Source of the DNA: Dinghuibacter sp964544695
Lineage (GTDB): Bacteria; Bacteroidota; Bacteroidia; Chitinophagales; Chitinophagaceae
Direction of reading: 5' to 3'
Length of the DNA: 64,000 nt
NCBI GenBank assembly: GCA_964544695.1
Contig: CAZJDB010000216.1
Span: 3,579-67,578 of the forward strand
Part shown: positions 28,093 through 34,175 of the stretch, one piece after another
How positions within the stretch are numbered: the stretch's first letter is position 1
Layout: every line of letters starts with the position of its first letter
Program-made: the position numbers and the translations under genes
The notes under the pieces: generated by a model
What the model was told of the DNA's origin: nothing
The model's input: the letters and a program-made list of their open reading frames with translations, nothing else
Databases searched by the model: none

Positions 28093-28383
28093 ATGGAACA
28101 ACACGAATGGATCCCGGCCGACCTGGTTTGCACGCATTACCACGTGGACATTTCCCTGGTGAGGGCCATCGGGGAACAGGGTTTGGTGGACATCAACGAC
28201 AACGGGGACCGCATCCTGGTCTCGACGGATCACCTGGAAGAGGTCGAACGCATCCTGCGCCTGCATACCGACCTGGGGATCAACCTGGAGGGGATCGAGG
28301 CGATCCGGTATCTCCTGGAGCGGCTGGACAATCTGCGGGAGGAAGTGCGCCTCCTGAAGAGCCGCCTCAGGGTATATGAGTGA
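28093..28383 (+). CDS. cbpM: Chaperone modulator CbpM
   Basis: 96 aa, a MerR-like small helical protein. It has an N-terminal winged-helix-like part (WIPADLVCTHYHVDISLVRA) and a C-terminal coiled coil (GIEAIRYLLERLDNLREEV). CbpM binds the J domain of CbpA and blocks its co-chaperone activity. Length and position directly after cbpA fit this role. DNA binding is not expected despite the fold. Confidence 0.85.
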   Translation: MEQHEWIPADLVCTHYHVDISLVRAIGEQGLVDINDNGDRILVSTDHLEEVERILRLHTDLGINLEGIEAIRYLLERLDNLREEVRLLKSRLRVYE

Positions 28384-28422
28384 GTTTACCTACACTTAAC
28401 ATTCGGGTCCTACCTTGAGGGC

Positions 28423-31101
28423 ATGAAATTATCGTTCTGCCTTCTATGCCTCGCTGCGATGCCGGCGGTTGCGCAAACTACGCTCCAGGTTCCCGCGGGG
28501 ACGGCCTATTGCCACATCGATACCGCGGGCACCACGGTGATTCCCAGCGGCCGCTTCGTGACGCCCGCGGGGGAAACGGTCCGGATCACGCGCTCAGCTT
28601 TTACCATCGCAATGTCTCCGGATGGAAACACAGCCCTGGTCCTGCACAACGGCGTCATCAGCCTCATCCCCACGGCGCATATCCAGGACGTGACGCGCAT
28701 TCCCAGTTACGACCACAGCATCCCCCCGGTGATGCAAGGCGCGGCTTTCCTGGGCGCGGCCTGGTCGCCGGATTCGAAGTATGCCTACCTCAGCGGGGGG
28801 AATAAGGGGAACGTGGTGATCCTGGATGTCGCCAGCCGCAAACGCATTGGCGAGATTTCCCTCAATGGCAACGGCTTCGAGGACAGCTATACTTCGGACC
28901 TGCTGCTGGATAGTAACCAGCTTCTCGTTCTTGATCGCGGAAATTTCCGAATGGTGCGGGTCGACCTGGCAACGCGGACCATCGTGGCTTCGGTGCCGGT
29001 GGGGCGTATTCCCTTCGGCATCGCCCTCAGCCCGGACAGGCAAACGGCTTTCGTGGCGAACGTAGGGCTGTATGCTTATCCCCTGGTGCCCGGCGTCACG
29101 CCTCACAATAAGGATTCCATGATGCTCGATTTTCCGCCGTACGGGGTGGTGACCGGGGCTTCTGAAAACGGGGTCGTGGTCGACGGCAGGAAGATACCCG
29201 GCCTGGGCAGCCCGCATGTGCCTGACGCCATGAGCGTGTTCACGATCGACCTGAACAATAACCAGGTCATAGATCGCTTCAAGACGGGATTCCAGATCGG
29301 GCAAGTGGTGGAAGGCGCGGAAATCGTGGGAGGCGCCAGCCCGAACTCGATCGCGGTAGGGAGCCGCTATGCGTATGTGTCCAACGCCACCGACGATATC
29401 ATTTCGGTGATCGACTGGCGAGAGCACAAAATGCTCAAGGACATCGTCCTGAAGGCCGATCCGGCTTTGGATCATTACCGGGGGCTCATGCCCTTTGGGT
29501 TGTGCCTCAGCCCCGACGAATCCACTTTATACGTGGCCCTGCTGGGCTTCAACGCTGTGGCGGTGGTGGATACACGCACGGGCGAGACGAAAGGCTTCAT
29601 TCCCACGGGCTGGGGTACGACGCGCGTGGTGCAGTCTGGCGGTTTTTTATACATCACGTCCGCGCGCGGATACGGAGCGGGACCCAACGGGGGGCAAGGC
29701 TTTCATGCGCCGCCCCAGGGAACGTATATCGGGGATATTCAACTGGGGACTTTCCAGAAGGTGCCGGTACCGGACTCGGCCACGCTGGCGCGGTACACTG
29801 CGCAAGTGTTGCGCAATACCTTTCGTAGCGTTTTTGTGGCCGATGACGGCGTAAATCCACTACCGCCGAAGCCGGGCCTGCGCCAAAGCCCCATCAAATA
29901 CATCATGTACATCACCAAGGAGAACCGGACCTATGACGAGGTCATGGGCCAAATGACCGGGGGAGCCATCGGGGACTCCACGATAGCAAGGTTCGGAATC
30001 CATACGACTATTTTCGAGCGAGGCTCACATAACGTGGCCGTTGCCGACGCCCTCGTCATGCCCAATCACCTGAGGCTTGCGAGCGCGTATGCTTTTTCTG
30101 ACAATTTTTATTGTGACAGCGACGCGTCCATCCACGGACACCACTGGATGATCGGCACCATACCCAACGAATACGTGGAGGTGAATTCGGCCGAGGGAGG
30201 TGACTTCCGCGCCTTTTCCTCCGCCCCCGGTCGCCGCTTCCCGGGGTCCACGGGAGGCATGGACCCGGAGGACTACAATGAAATAGGGGGGCTTTGGGAA
30301 AACATGGACCGTCACCACGTATCCTTCTACAATTTCGGGGAAGCCAACGAATATTCCGGCGTCTGGGAAGAATGGAATGAAACGCGCTTCGGGTCCATGC
30401 AGCCCGTGGTCTTTCCATTGCCCAAGGCTGTGTACAACCGTACCTCCCGCACCTACGCGGGCTTCAATACGAACATTCCCGATCAACTGCGCGTGGACCA
30501 GTTCGAGCGCGAGTTCACGCTTCGCTGGCTAACCGGGCGCGATACGATGCCCACGCTCGTGGTGATGCAATTACCCAACGACCACGGCGCGGGTCCCCGG
30601 CCTCGCGACGGGTATCCGTATCTGCAATCTTACGAGGCCGACAACGACCTGGCGCTGGGACGCATCATCCAGTTCCTGTCGCACACACCCTACTGGAAGA
30701 ACATGCTGGTGGTCGTCACCGAAGACGACGCCCAGGGAGGCGTGGACCATATCGATGCGCACCGTTCGGATTTGATCCTGATCGGACCCTATGTACGTCA
30801 CGGTTACATCTCGCATACCCACGCCAATTTCGGGTCCATCCTGAAGGTGATTTATAACATCACGGGGGCGGGACCCGTCAATCAGTACGACCTGACGGCC
30901 TCGCTGTTATCGGATTTCTTTACGGATAAGCCCGACTTTACACCTTATGAGGCGGTGCCTTCGGATACGCGTGTCTTCGATCCCCAGACGGCATTGAACC
31001 GGTATAACCGGCATTTCGATTGGACGAAGGTCCACCAGGGGGCGCTGCTGGACGATGAGGATGATCAAAGGAAGGAGTTCTACCAGGGGCACGGGCGCTA
31101 G
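28423..31101 (+). CDS. YncE-like beta-propeller fused to a phosphoesterase domain
   Basis: 892 aa with a signal peptide (FCLLCLAAMPAVAQ). Residues ~60-440 form a seven-bladed YncE-like propeller (repeats such as TIAMSPDGNTALVLHNG, GIALSPDRQTAFVANVG). From about 495 an alkaline-phosphatase-superfamily / phospholipase-C-type phosphoesterase follows, with KENRTYDEVMGQM at its start, YCDSDASIHGHHWM in the middle and EDDAQGGVDHIDAHRSD as the late metal motif. It is predicted to be exported and to hydrolyse phosphoesters. A second protein with the same architecture is encoded at 36643-39081. This copy stands alone, with an imperfect box (TACCTTG, 28411-28417) just before the start. Confidence 0.88.
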   Translation: MKLSFCLLCLAAMPAVAQTTLQVPAGTAYCHIDTAGTTVIPSGRFVTPAGETVRITRSAFTIAMSPDGNTALVLHNGVISLIPTAHIQDVTRIPSYDHSIPPVMQGAAFLGAAWSPDSKYAYLSGGNKGNVVILDVASRKRIGEISLNGNGFEDSYTSDLLLDSNQLLVLDRGNFRMVRVDLATRTIVASVPVGRIPFGIALSPDRQTAFVANVGLYAYPLVPGVTPHNKDSMMLDFPPYGVVTGASENGVVVDGRKIPGLGSPHVPDAMSVFTIDLNNNQVIDRFKTGFQIGQVVEGAEIVGGASPNSIAVGSRYAYVSNATDDIISVIDWREHKMLKDIVLKADPALDHYRGLMPFGLCLSPDESTLYVALLGFNAVAVVDTRTGETKGFIPTGWGTTRVVQSGGFLYITSARGYGAGPNGGQGFHAPPQGTYIGDIQLGTFQKVPVPDSATLARYTAQVLRNTFRSVFVADDGVNPLPPKPGLRQSPIKYIMYITKENRTYDEVMGQMTGGAIGDSTIARFGIHTTIFERGSHNVAVADALVMPNHLRLASAYAFSDNFYCDSDASIHGHHWMIGTIPNEYVEVNSAEGGDFRAFSSAPGRRFPGSTGGMDPEDYNEIGGLWENMDRHHVSFYNFGEANEYSGVWEEWNETRFGSMQPVVFPLPKAVYNRTSRTYAGFNTNIPDQLRVDQFEREFTLRWLTGRDTMPTLVVMQLPNDHGAGPRPRDGYPYLQSYEADNDLALGRIIQFLSHTPYWKNMLVVVTEDDAQGGVDHIDAHRSDLILIGPYVRHGYISHTHANFGSILKVIYNITGAGPVNQYDLTASLLSDFFTDKPDFTPYEAVPSDTRVFDPQTALNRYNRHFDWTKVHQGALLDDEDDQRKEFYQGHGR

Positions 31102-31107
31102 GGGGCG

Positions 31108-31833
31108 CTAGCCCTTTTGGGCGAAGCGGAACGTATACCAGGCGACGTCGTTTTGGGATTTCGGCTGCTGGCTTTGCCCGCCGCGGCCGCCGCCTCCGCC
31201 ATATCCGCCGCCGCCGAAGCCCCCGCCGCGCATGCCCATGTGCGGCCGGTAGCCGCTATTATTGTTCCGTTGAGACTGTTGCTGAAATGCCCCGATCACG
31301 ATCCCCACGCTAAAATCCTTTTTCAGGGTTTTGGGATCCAACCCTCCGCGCTTCAACACGGTGTACAACGGCACGATCGCCTCATACACGAGGGTCGAAT
31401 CCGCGTGCATGGTCATCACGACCTTGATGGGACATCTCTTTTCCCCGAGATTGAACTGCCCGTTTTCGATGCTCAGGAATCCGGACGTATTGAACACCAT
31501 CCCGTCCCCGTTGCTTTCGGGATAAGACAGGTCGATGTCATGTTTTTCCTTCCCTGTCTGATCGAAGAAAACATCCATCCCGGCCTTTTGGATGCGTTGC
31601 TGCATACGGGTGTCCTTAGTGAGGACGCAGATATAGATGTTCGTATTGTCGTTGGTGACGTTAAAGGAATACGTATGCGCGGGATTGGTAAAGCGTAATG
31701 GCAGGGGCCAGTCGTCGGCATTTCCGTCCGCAACGATGGGCGTGGATTGATAGTGACCCTGGGGCGCATGACCCTGGGCACACCCGGTTGTGAAGACGAC
31801 GACGATGGCCGAGCGCAAAAAAAGTCCCTTCAT
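31108..31833 (-). CDS. Exported protein with CBM9-like domain and Gly-rich tail
   Basis: 241 aa. The N-terminus is a signal sequence with a possible lipobox (VVVFTTGCAQG), so it may be a lipoprotein. Residues 33-180 resemble the CBM9/DOMON-like sandwich found in carbohydrate or haem-binding proteins (ADGNADDWPLPLRF, YICVLTKDTRMQQRI, DVFFDQTGKEKHDIDLSY). Residues ~200-230 are a glycine-rich tract. Binding partner unknown. The start codon lies inside a terminator-like hairpin (31817-31846), and no promoter is visible in the 64-nt gap before it, so it probably depends on read-through from the two genes upstream. Confidence 0.65.
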   Translation of the reverse strand: MKGLFLRSAIVVVFTTGCAQGHAPQGHYQSTPIVADGNADDWPLPLRFTNPAHTYSFNVTNDNTNIYICVLTKDTRMQQRIQKAGMDVFFDQTGKEKHDIDLSYPESNGDGMVFNTSGFLSIENGQFNLGEKRCPIKVVMTMHADSTLVYEAIVPLYTVLKRGGLDPKTLKKDFSVGIVIGAFQQQSQRNNNSGYRPHMGMRGGGFGGGGYGGGGGRGGQSQQPKSQNDVAWYTFRFAQKG

Positions 31834-31846
31834 GAAGAAGGGACTT
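31817..31846 (-). terminator. Terminator or attenuator hairpin overlapping the next start codon
   Basis: On the minus strand a perfect 10-bp stem (AAGTCCCTTC, loop TTCAT, then its complement) is followed at once by seven Ts. It lies 51 nt past the stop of the DUF6515 gene. The loop and second arm contain the ATG and first codons of the 241-aa gene (start 31833), so the same RNA structure could stop transcription or mask the start. Confidence 0.7.
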
Positions 31847-31897
31847 GCGCCATCGCCAGGCGTTTAATGCGGTCGGTGAATATGCTGGAAAAATCGG

Positions 31898-32716
31898 TCA
31901 ATTACCGGGCGGGGGGACGATCTCGTACGCATCCTGGCCGTCCTGGGAGATCGGCTGAAACCACGTATTGTTGAACACCAGATAACTTTGTCCATCCAGG
32001 TCCTGTTGCTGGGCCCCGTCGGGAAGCTCCGTCACCACGGCGCCAGGGGGCGCCTGGACTACCTGGTACCCCGTTCCGTTGTAAACGTAGAAGGCGCCAC
32101 CGTAGTAGTAATACGTTTGATCTCCTACCTGGGTCGTTTCGTAACCCTCGGGCAGGTACGCGACCACGGCTCCTATGGGCGGGGCGACTACCTGGTAGCC
32201 TCCGTTATAAGGAATGTAATAGCACCCATCGTCATAATAATACGCCTGGTTGGCCAGTGAAAAATAAAAGGCATTCGCTGCCAGGGCATTCAGCCAGAAC
32301 CCGTAAGGATGCCAGCGCGGCCCCCAGTAAAAGGGACGGTATGGGTGATAGTAATAGGGATGGATGCCATGGTAGGAACCCGTATGGTAGACGTTACCGC
32401 CGATGTGGGAGTCGACCGCGACCCGGCCGTGCACGTCCACAGCCGTAGGGTGTACGTTGACGGGATGCGCGTTGGGATATACGCTGCGGTTGTAATCGTG
32501 GGTCACCACGCGCTGTGCCCCCCCGTTGATGCGCTCAGGCGGAGGCGTTACCGGCCGGGCCTCCACGCGCTGAGGCGCGGGCGCCGGATGAAAGGCGGGC
32601 GCGGGACGGGCGCCGCCACCCCCGAAGTTGCCATGCCCAAAGCGTTGGGCCCTGGCCTGTGTGCTCATGATTGTCGCCGCTAGGGCTATGAATATTGCCG
32701 TTTTCATAATGCTCAT
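31898..32716 (-). CDS. DUF6515-type exported protein
   Basis: 272 aa with a signal peptide (IFIALAATIMSTQARAQ). A low-complexity Gly/Pro part (residues 25-60) leads to a Tyr/His-rich central part (SYHGIHPYYYHPYRPFYWG) and two similar C-terminal modules of the type YYYDDGCYYIPYNGGYQVVAPP and YYYGGAFYVYNGTGYQVVQAPP, each followed by a GAVV..LP(D/E)G turn. I recognise this as the DUF6515 pattern common in Bacteroidota; no biochemical role is known to me. The start overlaps the stop of the DUF2092 gene (ATGA). A second in-frame ATG at 32707 gives a more usual signal peptide. A terminator-like hairpin follows. Confidence 0.7.
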   Translation of the reverse strand: MSIMKTAIFIALAATIMSTQARAQRFGHGNFGGGGARPAPAFHPAPAPQRVEARPVTPPPERINGGAQRVVTHDYNRSVYPNAHPVNVHPTAVDVHGRVAVDSHIGGNVYHTGSYHGIHPYYYHPYRPFYWGPRWHPYGFWLNALAANAFYFSLANQAYYYDDGCYYIPYNGGYQVVAPPIGAVVAYLPEGYETTQVGDQTYYYYGGAFYVYNGTGYQVVQAPPGAVVTELPDGAQQQDLDGQSYLVFNNTWFQPISQDGQDAYEIVPPPGN

Positions 32717-33471
32717 GGTTTAGGGGTGATAGTTTTCCTGTTGGCAATGGGAACAAGCTTGATCTTCCGGGCCCTTGGGGGAACCGTGAATTCGAACAGG
32801 GCATCGGGCAGGCCGGGATTCATTTGCCAGTCGGTCATAGTGGCTTCGTACTGGCGGTTCTGTCCGCCCTCGGTGTAGACGATGACCATCTTCATGGGCA
32901 GACACCAGGCGTCGTTGGAAACCCAGAACTGGAAGGTCTTGTCCTGGCCCACGCCCGCGATATGGAAGCATTCCTTTCCTCCGACTTTCGTAAGCCCCAG
33001 GTATACCAGGGCCTTGGATTCCATCATAATGTCGTCCACGAAGGTGGGGTAGAAAAAGTCGGCGCCCGGGAACTCGATCCCATATTCCTTGTTGACCGTA
33101 TCGATCATGCTGACGAGATTGCCGGTGGAAGGAATTTGTCCGTACTGGTTCTTGTCCTGGGAATAATAGCTGAGCGTCGTTCCGTTATAAATAAAGGACC
33201 GCGTGCCCCGGTCACCTTCCGAACGCTCCAGTAGTTTGTCGGGACCGTGCAGGAACAACTCCACTTCATCGGAGTGCTTGATCAATCCCAGCTCGCTGGA
33301 AACGATGTCGTAATTGGCGTGGATGACGACGCTGCAGGAGGAAAGGTCCCCAATCGTGGCGCTCATTTTGTCGAGGATCCCGACAGCGACCGTGTCGATC
33401 CTCCGCGATTGAGCCTGGGCGGCCGCTGCAACGCAAACGCACCAAAAACAAAAGAAGATTTTTTTGTTCAT
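32713..33471 (-). CDS. DUF2092-family exported protein
   Basis: 252 aa with a signal peptide (FFCFWCVCVAAAAQAQ). The rest matches the DUF2092 pattern, related to LolA/LolB-like lipid-binding folds: DGPD-like turn HGPDKLLERSEGDRG, then IYNGTTLSYYSQDKNQYGQ, then VFWVSNDAWCLPMK-like FQFWVSNDAWCLPMKMVIVY and a C-terminal PPRARKIKLVP. A role in outer-membrane or lipoprotein handling would be inference. It overlaps the DUF6515 gene by 4 nt, so the two form a coupled pair. The start faces a strong promoter for the opposite strand at 33464-33492. Confidence 0.7.
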   Translation of the reverse strand: MNKKIFFCFWCVCVAAAAQAQSRRIDTVAVGILDKMSATIGDLSSCSVVIHANYDIVSSELGLIKHSDEVELFLHGPDKLLERSEGDRGTRSFIYNGTTLSYYSQDKNQYGQIPSTGNLVSMIDTVNKEYGIEFPGADFFYPTFVDDIMMESKALVYLGLTKVGGKECFHIAGVGQDKTFQFWVSNDAWCLPMKMVIVYTEGGQNRQYEATMTDWQMNPGLPDALFEFTVPPRARKIKLVPIANRKTITPKP

Positions 33472-33492
33472 AGATTAATATTTTTATATTTG
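33464..33492 (+). promoter_or_regulatory. Consensus Bacteroidota promoter reading into the small-gene region
   Basis: TTG (33464-33466), an 18-nt spacer and TATATTTG (33485-33492) fit the phylum consensus. It points rightward, away from the DUF2092 gene whose start codon it overlaps, and lies 7 nt before the ATG of a 30-codon micro-ORF. Confidence 0.65.
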
Positions 33493-33499
33493 CACCGTT

Positions 33500-33592
33500 A
33501 TGTCCCGCAAATATACACATATCAACAATTGCACCGAACGGCCTGCCGCCGTCGTGCTGCATCCCGGCGGGGCCGGCTTTTCCCGATTTTAA
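33500..33592 (+). CDS. 30-codon micro-ORF (leader peptide or small peptide?)
   Basis: ATG at 33500 begins 7 nt after a consensus -7 box, so its mRNA would be leaderless or nearly so. It encodes 30 residues: MSRKYTHINNCTERP, then AAVVLHPGGAGFSRF, ending in TAA at 33590-33592. There is one Cys and a GG-containing tail. I do not recognise it. The second half is overlapped by a strong GC hairpin with a short T-run (33539-33581). It could be a leader peptide with an attenuator, a small peptide precursor, or just the 5' part of a small RNA that happens to be open. The region 33593-33693 after it is AT-rich without a clear element. Confidence 0.3.
   Translation: MSRKYTHINNCTERPAAVVLHPGGAGFSRF
33539..33581 (+). 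terminator. Strong GC hairpin with short T-run, possible attenuator
   Basis: Stem CGGCC + CCGCCG (33539-33543, 33546-33551; a 2-nt bulge between) pairs with CGGCGG + GGCCG (33565-33575) across a 13-nt loop. GC and TTTT (33578-33581) follow, then another TTTT at 33587-33590. It lies about 40 nt after the predicted transcription start, so a small RNA of about 90 nt could end here unless read-through occurs. Confidence 0.5.
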
Positions 33593-33693
33593 CGCATTCC
33601 TTTCACTCAAGTCTGCCAAGTCCCTTGGGGCTTATAATTTGACTTCCTCCCGCGTATAAGGTTTTTTATTCATTGCTTTTTTAACAAACTGTC

Positions 33694-33966
33694 ATGGACA
33701 CGCTACAATCGAAGCGGGCGCAAGGTTCCGCCTTCGTTTTCGACAACCGCTATTTGGACGGAAAAAAGTTTTACCAAAACCATTTCCAGTCCTTGCCCAG
33801 CTTTTACCTGATCAAATTCGACAGGACTGTCATGGACCTGCTGATCGACAACCCCGAGAAGCTGAGCGTGGCAAAGGCCCCCAGGACGAGCCCGATTACA
33901 AGACGCAAACTCAGATTATGGGCTTCCGGCGGGAAGCCGTGGAAAATTAAAAAATTGAAACCATGA
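33694..33966 (+). CDS. Small unknown protein, probably frameshifted near its 3' end
   Basis: The frame gives 90 aa. Residues 1-61 look like ordinary protein (AFVFDNRYLDGKKFYQNHFQ, FYLIKFDRTVMDLLIDNPEKL). From about 33883 on, the sequence turns basic and rich in Trp/Arg with unfavourable codons (RTSPITRRKLRLWASGG). If the reading slips back one base at a run of five Cs (33878-33882), it continues as QDEPDYKTQTQIMGFRREAVEN and stops at 33948-33950, with codon use more like the neighbours. So either a one-base deletion has altered the gene or the deposited sequence lacks a C. No known family. In the frame given, its TGA overlaps the next ATG. Confidence 0.45.
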   Translation: MDTLQSKRAQGSAFVFDNRYLDGKKFYQNHFQSLPSFYLIKFDRTVMDLLIDNPEKLSVAKAPRTSPITRRKLRLWASGGKPWKIKKLKP

Positions 33967-34175
33967 CTAAGCTGCATACAGACACTATTGACAGAGCCGT
34001 AGAAGTACTGAAAGACTACGACCTCGAAGAGGCGTTGCAACTGCTGACGGACATTGTGCGACATCCCGAGGATTTCCTCGGGGACCCGATTCTGGGAAAA
34101 GTGGCGGAGGCATTCGTGCCGCGGTGCGGCGGTGCGCCACCGCCAGCGATACACGCCGCGGCTACTCCACCTTGA
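33963..34175 (+). CDS. Small acidic protein of unknown function
   Basis: 70 aa. Residues 1-51 are helical and acidic (TIDRAVEVLKDYDLEEALQLLTD, then FLGDPILGKVAEAF). The last ~19 residues (VPRCGGAPPPAIHAAATPP) are low-complexity and run through a GC hairpin and into the 3' end of the converging permease gene (14-nt overlap), so the native C-terminus may have been lost or may be fortuitous. The ATG overlaps the stop of the preceding small gene, which suggests a two-gene unit. I do not recognise a family. Confidence 0.5.
   Translation: MTKLHTDTIDRAVEVLKDYDLEEALQLLTDIVRHPEDFLGDPILGKVAEAFVPRCGGAPPPAIHAAATPP
34128..34144. terminator. Short GC hairpin between convergent genes
   Basis: GGCGGTG, a 3-nt loop, CACCGCC: a perfect 7-bp stem flanked by CCGCGG sites, in the 3' end of the small acidic gene and 18 nt before the stop of the converging permease gene. 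There is no T-run, so its terminator role is only suggested by position. Confidence 0.3.

Noticed and set aside
33266..33619. A minus-strand frame spanning the DUF2092 start and the promoter/micro-ORF region
   Set aside because: It runs through a consensus promoter and the GC hairpin and continues out of frame into the DUF2092 gene, with no start signal.
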